Source: Sagittula sp048553715 (GTDB taxonomy: Bacteria; Pseudomonadota; Alphaproteobacteria; Rhodobacterales; Rhodobacteraceae). Taken from it: DNA of 64,000 nt. The notes under the pieces were generated by a model, which made no database searches, was not told where the DNA came from, and was given only the letters and a program-made list of their open reading frames with translations. Below, one piece after another: positions 53,383-62,394 of the stretch. The stretch's first letter is position 1; every line of letters begins with the position of its first letter. The stretch is from assembly GCF_048553715.1 (NCBI RefSeq), contig NZ_JBLZNC010000004.1:310001-374000 (forward strand), given 5' to 3'. The position numbers and the translations under genes are program-made.

Positions 53383-54261
53383 ATGGCACTCGACGGCTTC
53401 AACGATCAAACCCTTTCCCGCCGGGCCATGAAGGCCGAATTGCTCGACGCTGAGACCGAGCTGGCATTGGCCTACGCATGGCGTGACCACGGCGATGAAC
53501 AAGCGCTCCACCGGCTGATCCAGGCCTACATGCGCCTCGCGATCTCCATGGCCGCCAAGTTCAAACGGTACGGCGCGCCGATGAACGATCTGATCCAAGA
53601 GGCCGGTCTGGGTCTTATGAAAGCCGCAGACAAATTCGACCCCGATCGCGGTGTACGCTTTTCAACCTATGCGGTATGGTGGATCAAGGCGTCGATCCAG
53701 GACTACGTGATGCGCAACTGGTCTATGGTCCGCACGGGATCAACGTCGTCGCAAAAAGCGTTGTTCTTTAACATGCGCCGCGTGCAGGCCCGGTTGGAGC
53801 GGGAGGCACAGACAGCGGGCGAAAAGCTGGACGGGCATCAGCTGCGTCATATGATCGCCACCGAAATCGGTGTGCCGCTGCGCGATGTCGAGATGATGGA
53901 AGGTCGCCTGTCCGGCTCAGATTTCTCGCTGAACGCGACGCAATCTGTCGAAGACGAAGGGCGCGAGTGGATCGACACGCTTGAAGACGACAGCGCACAA
54001 AGCGCGGAACTGGTCGAGAATTCCCACGACACGGAATGCCTGCGCGATTGGTTGGTGCAGGCCATGGGCTCGCTCAACGAACGTGAACGGTTCATTATCC
54101 GCGAACGCAAGCTGCGCGAAGATGTGCGGACGCTGGAAAGCCTTGGCAACGAGCTGGGCCTTTCCAAGGAGCGTGTGCGCCAGCTTGAGGCAGCGGCCTT
54201 CGGCAAGATGCGAAAGGCGCTTGAGGCGCAAAGCGCAGAAGTGCAACACTTCCTCGCATGA
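53383..54261 (+). CDS. rpoH: RNA polymerase sigma factor, RpoH type (RpoHII-like)
   Basis: A 292-aa group 3 sigma factor. Region 2 is LALAYAWRDHGDEQALHRLI, then RLAISMAAKFKRYGAPMNDL and VRFSTYAVWWIKASIQDYVM; region 4 is LNERERFIIRERKL and LGLSKERVRQLEAAAFGKM. The compact N-terminus, starting MALDGFNDQTLSRRAMKAEL, resembles the second heat-shock sigma factor (RpoHII) of Rhodobacter, which serves heat and singlet-oxygen stress. GGGAG lies before the ATG at 53383; an ATG at 53359 is possible. The stop overlaps the ChaN-like gene. Confidence 0.92.
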   Translation: MALDGFNDQTLSRRAMKAELLDAETELALAYAWRDHGDEQALHRLIQAYMRLAISMAAKFKRYGAPMNDLIQEAGLGLMKAADKFDPDRGVRFSTYAVWWIKASIQDYVMRNWSMVRTGSTSSQKALFFNMRRVQARLEREAQTAGEKLDGHQLRHMIATEIGVPLRDVEMMEGRLSGSDFSLNATQSVEDEGREWIDTLEDDSAQSAELVENSHDTECLRDWLVQAMGSLNERERFIIRERKLREDVRTLESLGNELGLSKERVRQLEAAAFGKMRKALEAQSAEVQHFLA

Positions 54262-55058
54262 TCTATGCGCTGACCTTGTTGCTGACCCTATTCATGACCC
54301 CCGCAGCCATGGCTGACGGGGGTTTTGACATATCGCAACTGGATGGCGCGGACGTCGTGTTTCTGGGCGAAGTGCATGACAACCCCGCCCATCACCGTCG
54401 ACAGGCAGAGGTGGTCGCAGCGCTGCAGCCCCGCGCCATTGTGTGGGAAATGCTGACCGGCGTGCGCGCTTCGGCGATCACGCCAGAATTGCTGGGCAGC
54501 GAGCGCGTCCTAGGTGCATTTCTGTATTGGGAGGAGAACGGCTGGCCGGATTTTGCCCTGTATTATCCCATCTTTGCCGCCGCCCCGGAGGCGCAGCATT
54601 TTGGAGCCGCGCTTCCGCGTGACGAAGCGCGCGAGGTCATGGGGCGTCCGCTGGCAGAGGTGTTTGGCACAAATGCGCAGATGTTCGGCGTCGATCAGCC
54701 CTTGCCCGCGGCCGAGCAGCAGGCCCGTGAAGCGCTGCAGATGGCGGCGCATTGCGACGCTTTGCCAGCCGAGATGCTGCCCGTGATGGTGGACATTCAG
54801 CGTCTGCGGGACGCGCGTCTCGCGGCGGTCGTGCGAGAGGCCGTGACGGTCAACGGGGCGCCGGTGGTGGTGATCACGGGGAACGGCCATGCGCGTACGG
54901 ATTGGGGCGCGCCTGCGGTTCTCGGCAGTGCTATGCCGGATCTGACGATCCTGTCGCTGGGGCAGGGCGAAGATGGCCGCCAACCCGAGGGCACATTTGA
55001 TGTGTTGGTAGACGCGCCCGCCGTGGAACGACCCGACCCATGCGATGCGTTCCGGTAA
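54258..55058 (+). CDS. ChaN-like haem-binding uptake protein (Tiki superfamily)
   Basis: A 266-aa exported protein with a signal peptide (MIYALTLLLTLFMTPAAMA). The mature part matches the Cofac_haem_bdg domain: GADVVFLGEVHDNPAHHRRQ with the conserved Glu and His, IVWEMLTGVRAS, and ITGNGHARTDWGAPA near the end. ChaN binds haem at the membrane in Campylobacter; relatives are Tiki-type putative proteases. The signal ends AMA-D and there is no lipobox Cys. The ATG overlaps the rpoH stop (ATGA), which suggests co-translation. Confidence 0.9.
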   Translation: MIYALTLLLTLFMTPAAMADGGFDISQLDGADVVFLGEVHDNPAHHRRQAEVVAALQPRAIVWEMLTGVRASAITPELLGSERVLGAFLYWEENGWPDFALYYPIFAAAPEAQHFGAALPRDEAREVMGRPLAEVFGTNAQMFGVDQPLPAAEQQAREALQMAAHCDALPAEMLPVMVDIQRLRDARLAAVVREAVTVNGAPVVVITGNGHARTDWGAPAVLGSAMPDLTILSLGQGEDGRQPEGTFDVLVDAPAVERPDPCDAFR

Positions 55059-55059
55059 C

Positions 55060-55587
55060 CTACGCGGAGTGATCCACGCTGCCGCTGCGTTCCTCGGCGC
55101 GCAGAGCGGCAAGGTCGGCTTGCGCCTGTGCCCGCGTGGCATCTGCCAAGGCAGCCACCTTGCGATCCGCGCTGGAGGGTTCGGCTGGCGCAAGCGCGGC
55201 AGCCTTGACCTGCTGCATCTTGTCGATTGTCGCCTCCGGGTCCCCCGCAACGGGTGAGACATCAATCGGCACCTCGCCCCCGATGGCGTAGCGTTTTCCA
55301 TCCGGCCCGATTTGGTAGGTGTAGCTGGCACTGCCTGCGTAGGCCCCGCCCACCGCCATATGCGCCTGTTCATGTGCGCGCACCTCGCGGTCGCGCGCGG
55401 CAAGGTCCTTGATCATCTGCTGTTCGGCCTGCGTGGGCGTCAAACTGTCCGTCGGGGTGACGGTTGTGTCCTTGGCCCGGGCTTGTGCATCGGCTGTGCG
55501 CGCCTCTGCCAGTTTGGCGTGATACGTGGCCATCAACGGGGCCAGTGCCGCCCAGCCCGATTTCTGTTCACTGTCATGAAGCTGCAT
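55060..55587 (-). CDS. SprA-related putative metalloprotease
   Basis: A 175-aa soluble protein of the SprA-related family (PF12118). The zinc-type HEQAH (VRAHEQAHMAVGG) is followed by SASYTYQIGPDGKRYAIGGE and VPIDVSPV, all typical of the group. Whether it cleaves peptides is not established. An Ala/Arg-rich N-terminus with TPTDSLTPTQAEQQMIKDLA precedes the motif. AAAGGAAAG lies before the ATG. It is convergent with the ChaN-like gene and ends 1 bp after it. Confidence 0.88.
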   Translation of the reverse strand: MQLHDSEQKSGWAALAPLMATYHAKLAEARTADAQARAKDTTVTPTDSLTPTQAEQQMIKDLAARDREVRAHEQAHMAVGGAYAGSASYTYQIGPDGKRYAIGGEVPIDVSPVAGDPEATIDKMQQVKAAALAPAEPSSADRKVAALADATRAQAQADLAALRAEERSGSVDHSA

Positions 55588-55682
55588 CGTCTGCTTTCCT
55601 TTCGTGACGCCGCAAGGGTAGGATGCAAACGTTAAGGGGCGGCTAATCTGCGCCTCGGGCTCACGAAGACGGGAAGACCGCT

Positions 55683-56891
55683 ATGACGCTGGCTGGCAAG
55701 CGCATCCTTTTGATCATCGGCGGCGGCATTGCGGCCTACAAAAGTCTCGATCTGATCCGGCGTCTGCGGGAACGGGGCGCGTCGGTCAGCCCCGTGATGA
55801 CCCGCGCCGCGGAGCAATTCGTCACACCGCTGAGCGTCTCCGCGCTTGCCGGAGAGGAGGTGCATCGGGATCTGTTCGACCTGACCAAAGAGGCCGAGAT
55901 GGGCCACATCCAGCTGTCCCGCGTGGCCGATCTGGTGGTCGTGGCACCGGCGACGGCGGATCTGATGGCCAAGATGGCGGCGGGTCAGGCCAGCGATCTG
56001 GCCACGACCCTTCTGATGGCGACGGATACGCCGGTCATGATCGCGCCCGCGATGAATGTGCGCATGTGGGATCACCCGGCGACGCAACGCAATCTGTCGA
56101 CGCTGACCGGTGACGGCATTTCCGTGGTCGGGCCAAATGACGGTGACATGGCCTGTGGCGAGTATGGGCCGGGCAGAATGGCGGAGCCGCTTGAAATTGT
56201 CGCCGCAGTCGAGCGTGCCTTGGCGTCTGGGCCGCTGGTGGGGCGGCGGATTCTTGTGACCTCCGGCCCGACGCATGAGCCCATTGATCCGGTGCGCTAT
56301 ATCGCCAATCGGTCGTCCGGCGCGCAGGGCACGGCGATTGCGCAGGCGTTGCGCGATCTTGGCGCGGACGTGGTTTTTGTCACCGGCCCTGCAGACGTGG
56401 CGCGCCCCGAAGGGGTCGAGGTGATCGAGGTCGAAAGCGCACAACAGATGTATGATGCGGTCATGGGGTGCCTGCCGGTGGACGTGGGGGTGTTTGCCGC
56501 GGCCGTGGCGGACTGGCGGGTCAAAAGCGCCTCTGGATCGAAGATCAAGAAACAGGCGGGGGCTTTGCCAGTGCTGGAATTCGCCGAAAACCCTGACATC
56601 CTGGCAACGGTGTCGCAGATGGGCGAGGGCCGCCCCGGTCTTGTGGTTGGCTTCGCTGCGGAAACCGATGATGTGGTGGCTCATGCGACCGCCAAACGCG
56701 CGCGCAAGAGGTGTGACTGGATTGTTGCCAATGACGTCTCACCGGACACCGGCATTATGGGCGGCTCCGAAAACAGTGTGATCCTGATTTCCGCAGCCGG
56801 GGCCGAGCATTGGCCACGTGCTCCCAAGCAGGAGGTGGCGCGGAAGCTGGCCGCGCGGATTGCGGATGCGCTGGGCGGCGACGCGCGTTGA
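55683..56891 (+). CDS. coaBC: Phosphopantothenoylcysteine synthetase/decarboxylase
   Basis: CoaBC makes 4'-phosphopantetheine in coenzyme A synthesis: CoaB joins cysteine to phosphopantothenate and CoaC decarboxylates it. The 402-aa product has the flavin-binding CoaC part first (LLIIGGGIAAYKSLDLIRRL, then PAMNVRMWDHPATQRN with the conserved Asn, and DGDMACGEYGPGRM with the catalytic Cys) and the CoaB part from about residue 180 (VTSGPTHEPIDPVRYIANRS). GGGAAG precedes the ATG. Confidence 0.97.
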   Translation: MTLAGKRILLIIGGGIAAYKSLDLIRRLRERGASVSPVMTRAAEQFVTPLSVSALAGEEVHRDLFDLTKEAEMGHIQLSRVADLVVVAPATADLMAKMAAGQASDLATTLLMATDTPVMIAPAMNVRMWDHPATQRNLSTLTGDGISVVGPNDGDMACGEYGPGRMAEPLEIVAAVERALASGPLVGRRILVTSGPTHEPIDPVRYIANRSSGAQGTAIAQALRDLGADVVFVTGPADVARPEGVEVIEVESAQQMYDAVMGCLPVDVGVFAAAVADWRVKSASGSKIKKQAGALPVLEFAENPDILATVSQMGEGRPGLVVGFAAETDDVVAHATAKRARKRCDWIVANDVSPDTGIMGGSENSVILISAAGAEHWPRAPKQEVARKLAARIADALGGDAR

Positions 56892-56903
56892 GAGGGTGGA
56901 TTT

Positions 56904-56924
56904 AGGTATTTTTCCAAGGAAAAG
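56904..56924. repeat. Short intergenic repeat-like element, copy B
   Basis: AGGTATTTTTCCAAGGAAAA between coaBC and dut resembles the sequence at 6799-6820. Both lie just after a stop codon region in gaps near housekeeping genes. Confidence 0.3.
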
Positions 56925-56974
56925 ACGGGTGCGGGGCTATATCAACGCGGGCCGTGGCGAAACAGGAGAGGATC

Positions 56975-57445
56975 ATGGTTGAAATCGTCTTTGCCTGGGA
57001 GGACGGGGCGGACCGTGCTTTGGGATTGCCGGTTTATGCCAGCGCGGGGGCGGCCGGGGCCGATGTGCGGGCGAACCTGCCCGACCGTGGCGAGATCCGG
57101 CTTGCCCCCGGTGCGCGGGTGTTGGTGCCCACGGGGCTGCGGCTTGCTATTCCGCAAGGGTTTGAAGTGCAGATCAGGCCGCGGTCCGGGCTGGCGTTGA
57201 AACACGGGATCACCCTGCCCAACGCGCCGGGCACGATTGATTGTGATTATCGCGGGCCTTTGGGCGTTATTTTGATGAACGCCGGAGAGGCCGAGTTTGT
57301 CGTCGGGCATGGCGACCGTATTGCGCAAATGGTTGTGGCGCCTGTGGTGCAGGTGGCGATGCGTGTGGCCGATGATCTGGACGAGACCGCACGTGGGGCA
57401 GGCGGGTTCGGGTCGACCGGTGTACGTGGAGACGTGTCCCGATGA
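56975..57445 (+). CDS. dut: dUTP diphosphatase
   Basis: Dut hydrolyses dUTP to dUMP, keeping uracil out of DNA. The 156-aa trimeric-type enzyme shows all five family motifs: SAGAAGADVRAN, PRSGLALKHGI, GTIDCDYRGPLGVILMN, GDRIAQMVVAP and GAGGFGSTG. GGAGAGG lies before the ATG at 56975; a GTG at 56954 is less likely. The 3' end overlaps moeB by 4 bp. Confidence 0.96.
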   Translation: MVEIVFAWEDGADRALGLPVYASAGAAGADVRANLPDRGEIRLAPGARVLVPTGLRLAIPQGFEVQIRPRSGLALKHGITLPNAPGTIDCDYRGPLGVILMNAGEAEFVVGHGDRIAQMVVAPVVQVAMRVADDLDETARGAGGFGSTGVRGDVSR

Positions 57446-58509
57446 TGCTGGTCTTGGTGATCGCTGCGCTGATTTGGTGGGGGGGCGCCTATGTGGGTGT
57501 CTCGCGCGCGGCGCGCGCTGGCGCTTTGGCCGGGCTTTATGGCGTGGTGCTTCTTGTCCATGCGCTTTTGCCTGAGGGGCATGTGCTGCGTGGCGTAGTT
57601 GGGGGCAGTCTGGCGGGGTGGCTGATCCTTGGCGGGGTAGGCGTTTTGATTGCCGGGTATTCAGCGCTGTTGCGGCGGCTGCGGCGGCAGGTGGATGATG
57701 CGGCACCGCCGCCCGCCCAGCCGGATGCGGGCACATTCGCGGAAGGCGAGTTGGACCGTTACGCCCGTCACATCGTTCTGCGCGAGATCGGAGGCATGGG
57801 GCAGCGGCGTCTGAAACAGGCCCGTGTTCTGGTTGTCGGGGCCGGTGGGCTGGGATCGCCAGCCTTGTTGTATCTGGCGGCGGGGGGTGTCGGGACCATC
57901 GGGGTTGTCGATGACGACGTGGTGGATCACGGCAATCTGCAGCGACAGATCATTCATAACGACGCAGGCATTGGTTCGGCCAAGGTGTTTTCGGCCAAGG
58001 CTGCGATGGAGGCGTTGAACCCTTATGTGGTGGTGCGGCCTTATCGGAGGCGGCTGGACGAAAGCAGTGTGGCGGCTTTGGTGGAGGAGTATGATGTCGT
58101 TCTGGATGGAACGGACAATTTCGAGACCCGCTATCTGGTGAATGCTGCCTGCGTGGCGGCGGGTAAGCCGCTGATTTCCGGCGCGCTGAGCCAGTGGGAA
58201 GGGCAGCTGTCGGTGTTTGATCCGGCGCATGATGCGCCCTGTTATCAATGTATCTTTCCGCAGGCGCCTGCGGCGGAGCTTGCGCCCTCTTGCGCCGAGG
58301 CGGGTGTTCTGGGTCCTTTGCCGGGTGTGGTGGGTGCGATGATGGCGGCAGAATGTATCAAGGTGCTGGCCGGTGCAGGGCAGGTGTTGCGCGGCGAGAT
58401 GATGATCTACGACGCGCTTTGGGGTGAAAGCCGCAAGATTGGCCTGTCGCGACGTGCCGATTGTCCGACCTGTGGTGGGGTGGCGGTACAGAAACCCGCA
58501 TCGGGGTGA
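57442..58509 (+). CDS. moeB: MoeB/ThiF-type adenylyltransferase with N-terminal membrane domain
   Basis: An E1-like enzyme that adenylates the C-terminus of MoaD (molybdopterin synthase) or ThiS. The 355-aa product begins with a hydrophobic region of about 75 residues forming perhaps three helices (MLVLVIAALIWWGGAYVG onward), then a linker and the ThiF fold: ARHIVLREIGGMGQRRLKQA, ATP site VVGAGGLGSPALLYLAAGGV, DGTDNFETRYLVN and PSCAEAGVLGPLPGVVG with the family Cys. Zinc cysteines are CYQC and CPTC. It overlaps dut (ATGA). The membrane segment is absent from Escherichia coli MoeB. Confidence 0.9.
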   Translation: MMLVLVIAALIWWGGAYVGVSRAARAGALAGLYGVVLLVHALLPEGHVLRGVVGGSLAGWLILGGVGVLIAGYSALLRRLRRQVDDAAPPPAQPDAGTFAEGELDRYARHIVLREIGGMGQRRLKQARVLVVGAGGLGSPALLYLAAGGVGTIGVVDDDVVDHGNLQRQIIHNDAGIGSAKVFSAKAAMEALNPYVVVRPYRRRLDESSVAALVEEYDVVLDGTDNFETRYLVNAACVAAGKPLISGALSQWEGQLSVFDPAHDAPCYQCIFPQAPAAELAPSCAEAGVLGPLPGVVGAMMAAECIKVLAGAGQVLRGEMMIYDALWGESRKIGLSRRADCPTCGGVAVQKPASG

Positions 58510-58560
58510 TTGAAGCCACGGGGGATGCGCCATAGCTTTGTCTCAAATAGGAGACAGATT

Positions 58561-60570
58561 ATGACCAACCCCCTGCTGGCCTCTTGGGACACGCCCTTTG
58601 GTATCGCGCCGTTTGACCAGATCAGCGACGATGATTTCGGTCCCGCCTTCGATACGGCAATGGCCGAACACCTTGCCGAGATCGACGCGATTGCATCGAA
58701 TGCGGAGGCCCCGACCTTTGCCAATACCATCGAGGCCATGATGGGCGCGGGGGCGGCCTTGGATCAGGTCGCCGGTGTGTTCTTTAATCTGGCGGGATCG
58801 GACAGCAATCCGGCGCGCGAGGCCTTGATGCGTGATATTGCCCCGAAGCTGTCGGCGCATTCCTCGGCGATTTATTCAAATGCGGATTTGTTCGCGCGGG
58901 TGCAGGCGGTGTGGGACGCGCGCGAGACCTTGGACTTGAGCGATGAACAGGCGCGTGTCCTGATGCTGACGCACCGTGGTTTCGTGCGTGCGGGTGCTGC
59001 ATTGAGCGGCGCGGAAGGGGCGCGGATGACCGCCGTGAAGGGGCGTCTGGCAGAGCTGGGCACGGCCTTTACCCAGAATGTTCTGGCGGATGAAAGATCA
59101 TGGTCGATGGAGCTGTCGGAGGCGGATCTGACGGGGCTTCCGGGCTTTGTTGTCTCTGCCCTGCGCGGTGCTGGCGAAGAACGCGGTACGGGTCCTTGTG
59201 TGACGCTGTCGCGATCTGTCATCACGCCTTTCTTACAGTTTTGTCCGGACCGGGATCTGCGGCGCCGCGCCTTTGCCGCATGGGCCGCGCGTGGGGCCAA
59301 CGGGGGCGAGACAGACAACCGCGACATAGCGGCGGAGACGCTACGTCTGCGTGAAGAGCGGGCCAATCTGTTGGGCTACGCCGATTTTTCCGCTTTCAAG
59401 CTGGAAACCGAGATGGCCGGAGATGCCGGTCGGGTGCGTGATCTGCTGATGCAGGTCTGGGCCCCGGCGCGGGAGGCTGCCTTGGCCGATCAAGCAGTGC
59501 TTGAGGGCATGTTGACGGCTGACGGCTATGAGGCCCCGCTGGAGCCATGGGATTGGCGTTATTACTCAGAGAAGCGGCGTCAGGCCGAACACGATCTGGA
59601 CGAGGCCGAGGTCAAGCCGTACTTCCAGCTGGATCGCATGATCGAAGCCTCCTTTGCCTGCGCCGAGCGGTTGTTCGGTCTGGGCTTTGCACCACTGGAT
59701 GTACCGTTGTACCACCCCGATTGCCGCGCATGGGAGGTGACCCGCAACGGTCAGACCATCGCGGTCTTTATCGGCGATTACTTTGCGCGTGGATCGAAGC
59801 GGTCCGGGGCGTGGTGTTCCGCGATGCGGGCGCAGCGGAAATTCCCCGACGCGCAGATCCCGATCGTGGTGATCGTGTGCAATTTTGCCAAGGGCGATCC
59901 GGCGCTGCTGTCCTACGATGATGCGCGCACCTTGTTTCATGAATTTGGCCATGCGTTGCACCAGATGCTGTCTGATGTGACCTATGAGATGGTGTCGGGC
60001 ACGTCGGTGGCGCGTGACTTTGTCGAACTGCCCAGCCAGCTTTACGAACATTGGCTGGAGGTGCCCGAAGTGCTGGCGGAGTTTGCCACCCATGCCGACA
60101 CCGGCGCGGCGATGCCGCAGGCGCTGCTGGACAAGGTGCTGGCCGCGGCGACCTATGACATGGGGTTCCAGACCGTGGAATATATCGCCTCTGCCATGGT
60201 CGATCTGGAATTCCACAGCGGTCCTGCACCGGCCGATCCGATGCAGAAACAGGCCGAGGTTCTGGAACAGCTTGGCCTGCCGCGTGCGATCACGATGCGC
60301 CACGCCACGCCGCATTTCGCGCATGTCTTTGCCGGTGACGGATATTCCAGCGGCTACTACAGCTACATGTGGTCCGAGGTCATGGATGCCGATGCCTTTG
60401 CCGCCTTCGAGGAGACCGGCGATGCCTTTGATCCCGAGATGGCAAAACGGCTGGAGGATTTCATCCTGTCGCAAGGCGGATCGGACGAGGCAGAGGCGCT
60501 GTACACCGGCTTCCGTGGCCGCATGCCGGGGGTCGAGGCGTTGTTGAAAGGGCGCGGTCTGGCGGCCTGA
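58561..60570 (+). CDS. M3 family oligopeptidase (Dcp/oligopeptidase A type)
   Basis: A 669-aa zinc metallopeptidase. The catalytic HEFGH occurs at residues 460-464 (ARTLFHEFGHALHQML), with the third ligand Glu in SVARDFVELPSQLYEHW. The N-terminus MTNPLLASWDTPFGIAPFDQ is usual for the group, and YSSGYYSYMWSEVMDADAF lies near the end. Such enzymes degrade short cytoplasmic peptides. AGGAGA precedes the ATG at 58561. The mature N-terminus has no signal peptide. It ends the coaBC-dut-moeB run. Confidence 0.95.
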   Translation: MTNPLLASWDTPFGIAPFDQISDDDFGPAFDTAMAEHLAEIDAIASNAEAPTFANTIEAMMGAGAALDQVAGVFFNLAGSDSNPAREALMRDIAPKLSAHSSAIYSNADLFARVQAVWDARETLDLSDEQARVLMLTHRGFVRAGAALSGAEGARMTAVKGRLAELGTAFTQNVLADERSWSMELSEADLTGLPGFVVSALRGAGEERGTGPCVTLSRSVITPFLQFCPDRDLRRRAFAAWAARGANGGETDNRDIAAETLRLREERANLLGYADFSAFKLETEMAGDAGRVRDLLMQVWAPAREAALADQAVLEGMLTADGYEAPLEPWDWRYYSEKRRQAEHDLDEAEVKPYFQLDRMIEASFACAERLFGLGFAPLDVPLYHPDCRAWEVTRNGQTIAVFIGDYFARGSKRSGAWCSAMRAQRKFPDAQIPIVVIVCNFAKGDPALLSYDDARTLFHEFGHALHQMLSDVTYEMVSGTSVARDFVELPSQLYEHWLEVPEVLAEFATHADTGAAMPQALLDKVLAAATYDMGFQTVEYIASAMVDLEFHSGPAPADPMQKQAEVLEQLGLPRAITMRHATPHFAHVFAGDGYSSGYYSYMWSEVMDADAFAAFEETGDAFDPEMAKRLEDFILSQGGSDEAEALYTGFRGRMPGVEALLKGRGLAA

Positions 60571-60583
60571 AACGCTCATACCG

Positions 60584-60618
60584 AAAAAAGCGACGCAGCC
60601 CTGTGATCGGGCTGCGTC
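60584..60618 (-). terminator. Rho-independent terminator of the TraB/GumN gene
   Basis: GACGCAGCCC ... GGGCTGCGTC is a perfect 10-bp stem with a 7-nt loop, followed on the minus strand by GCTTTTTTCGG. It lies 12 bp after the TraB/GumN stop; the M3 peptidase gene ends 13 bp away on the other side. Confidence 0.85.
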
Positions 60619-60630
60619 ATGTTCGATGGG

Positions 60631-61623
60631 TCAGAACGGGGCGCGTTCCAGCGCGTAGCCTTCGGCTTCGAGCAGGGCGAGAACGCCGGTCTCTCCGGCG
60701 AGATGGGCTGCACCAAAGGCCGCGACCACGGTGCCTTCGGTGTCTGCCAAAGCCTGCTCCAGCGCGGTGATCCATGCGGTGTTGCGCGCCGTCAAAAGCG
60801 CGTCGTTCATGGAGTCAAAGACCGCTTCGTTTTCCGCGTCGTCCAAGGGGGTCACCCGTGGCGAGACGACTTCCAGCACCAGTTGCCCCAAGGCGTGATC
60901 CTCGGTGAAATAGGTGGCCAGAAGCGTCTCGAAGAGGTCTTCGTTCACATCCGATGGCGCAAGGGCCGCGCGGATCATCGACAGTTGCGTCTCCATCGGG
61001 ATCTCCGCGAACAGCCGGATCGCGGTGTCATAGGGCTCCAGCGATGCTGTGGCCACGCCTGCATCCTCGGCGATCTGTTCCAGCCGGTGGTCGAGCCCGT
61101 TCATCTCTGCGACCTGACTGGCCATGCAGGCGGGCATCGACAGCAGAACCGACACATACCACGGCTTCATCCGCGCCCCCATGAAAGGCGGCATGCCCCG
61201 CGCCTCCAATGCGTTGGACAGTTGCACCCAGTCCGCCTGATCCAGCAGATCCGGCAGGCTTTGACCGTCGAGCAGGAACAGCGACGGATCGCTGGCAATC
61301 TGTGCTTCGAGCGTGGCAGAATCCTCGGCATTCATTTCCAGCAGCAGCAGGCTCGCGTCCTGAATAATGGGGGCGAGGCGTTCTGCAGGTCCGTCCAGCC
61401 GGTCGTCTGACAGGTGGACCGTGCCGATCAGATGCAGCCGTTCCTCCCCACGCGTGGCGATCCAATGGTTGCCGGTGGGGTAGGGGGTCTGCGCCAGACG
61501 TTGCGCCACTTCGGCCTGTTCGGCCTCGGTCAACTGGCTGCGAATGTCCGTGCCGGTGCATTGGGCCTGCCCGGCTGTGGCAAGGCCGCACAGGGCTGCG
61601 AGCAGGATAAACAAACGGGTCAT
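60631..61623 (-). CDS. TraB/GumN family exported protein
   Basis: A 330-aa protein with a signal peptide (MTRLFILLAALCGLATAGQA). The TraB/GumN domain (PF01963) is shown by HLIGTVHLSDDRL, LLLLEMNAEDSATLE and the closing VAAFGAAHLAGETG. The family shares the Tiki/EreA-like fold and may be a metallohydrolase, but no bacterial substrate is established. AAGGAGA lies before the ATG at 61623. It is divergent from the DUF2161 gene with 81 bp between. It is the second Tiki-fold protein in this window after the ChaN-like one. Confidence 0.92.
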   Translation of the reverse strand: MTRLFILLAALCGLATAGQAQCTGTDIRSQLTEAEQAEVAQRLAQTPYPTGNHWIATRGEERLHLIGTVHLSDDRLDGPAERLAPIIQDASLLLLEMNAEDSATLEAQIASDPSLFLLDGQSLPDLLDQADWVQLSNALEARGMPPFMGARMKPWYVSVLLSMPACMASQVAEMNGLDHRLEQIAEDAGVATASLEPYDTAIRLFAEIPMETQLSMIRAALAPSDVNEDLFETLLATYFTEDHALGQLVLEVVSPRVTPLDDAENEAVFDSMNDALLTARNTAWITALEQALADTEGTVVAAFGAAHLAGETGVLALLEAEGYALERAPF

Positions 61624-61704
61624 GACGTCTCCTTGGCTTTCGGGGGCACTCTTTCCAAAACCGCGGCGCTGGACAAGAGCCCGCAAGCAGGGACAAAAAG
61701 GCGC

Positions 61705-62394
61705 ATGAAGCGGGAAAGCGAATTATACGGGCCGGTTAAAGCGGTGCTGGAGGCTCAGGGCTATCGTGTCAAAGGCGAGGTCGGCGCGGCGGATCTGGTC
61801 GCCCTGCGCGAGGGGGATGACATGCCGGTCATCGTCGAGCTGAAGCTGCGGATCACGCTGTCGCTGTATCATCAGGCCTGCGCCCGACTGCGGATCACGG
61901 ACCATGTCTATATCGCGGTGCCCAAGCCGTCGGGCCGCACGGCGCGGCGCGCGCTCAAGGATAATCTGGCCATGTGTCGCCGGCTGGCGCTGGGGTTTAT
62001 CGTGGTGCTACCGGACGGGCGTGCCGAGGTGCTCTGCGATCCCGCGCCCTATGCGCCGCGCAAGGACAAGCGCAAGGCCGCCCGCCTGTTGCGAGAGTTT
62101 CACGCGCTGCGCGGTGATCCGAACGAAGGCGGGGCCACGCGCCACGGTATTGTCACAGCCTACCGGCAAGATGCGCTGGTCTGTGCGGCGCATCTGTTGG
62201 AACACGGGGCAAGTCGGGGGCGCGACGTCGCCAAGGCCACCGGCATCACGCGCGCCACAACCGTTATGCGCGACAATCATTACGGCTGGTTCGACAAGGT
62301 CGCGACCGGAGTCTATGCGTTGAATGACGCAGGCCGCGCGGGGCTGGTTCACTGGGCCGGCTCGTGGGAGGCAGAGCCCGCCGCAGCCGACTGA
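61705..62394 (+). CDS. DUF2161 PD-(D/E)xK-type protein with C-terminal helix-turn-helix
   Basis: A 229-aa protein matching DUF2161. The N-terminal part resembles a PD-(D/E)xK nuclease core: LYGPVKAVLEAQGYRVKGEV, then AADLVAL and PVIVELKLR, where the Asp, Glu and Lys would be the metal-site residues. The last third (LEHGASRGRDVAKATGITRA) looks like a winged helix. Nuclease activity is inferred and unproven. The ATG at 61705 gives the family N-terminus; longer upstream reading is antisense to the TraB/GumN gene. It overlaps the convergent transporter by 46 bp. Confidence 0.85.
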   Translation: MKRESELYGPVKAVLEAQGYRVKGEVGAADLVALREGDDMPVIVELKLRITLSLYHQACARLRITDHVYIAVPKPSGRTARRALKDNLAMCRRLALGFIVVLPDGRAEVLCDPAPYAPRKDKRKAARLLREFHALRGDPNEGGATRHGIVTAYRQDALVCAAHLLEHGASRGRDVAKATGITRATTVMRDNHYGWFDKVATGVYALNDAGRAGLVHWAGSWEAEPAAAD

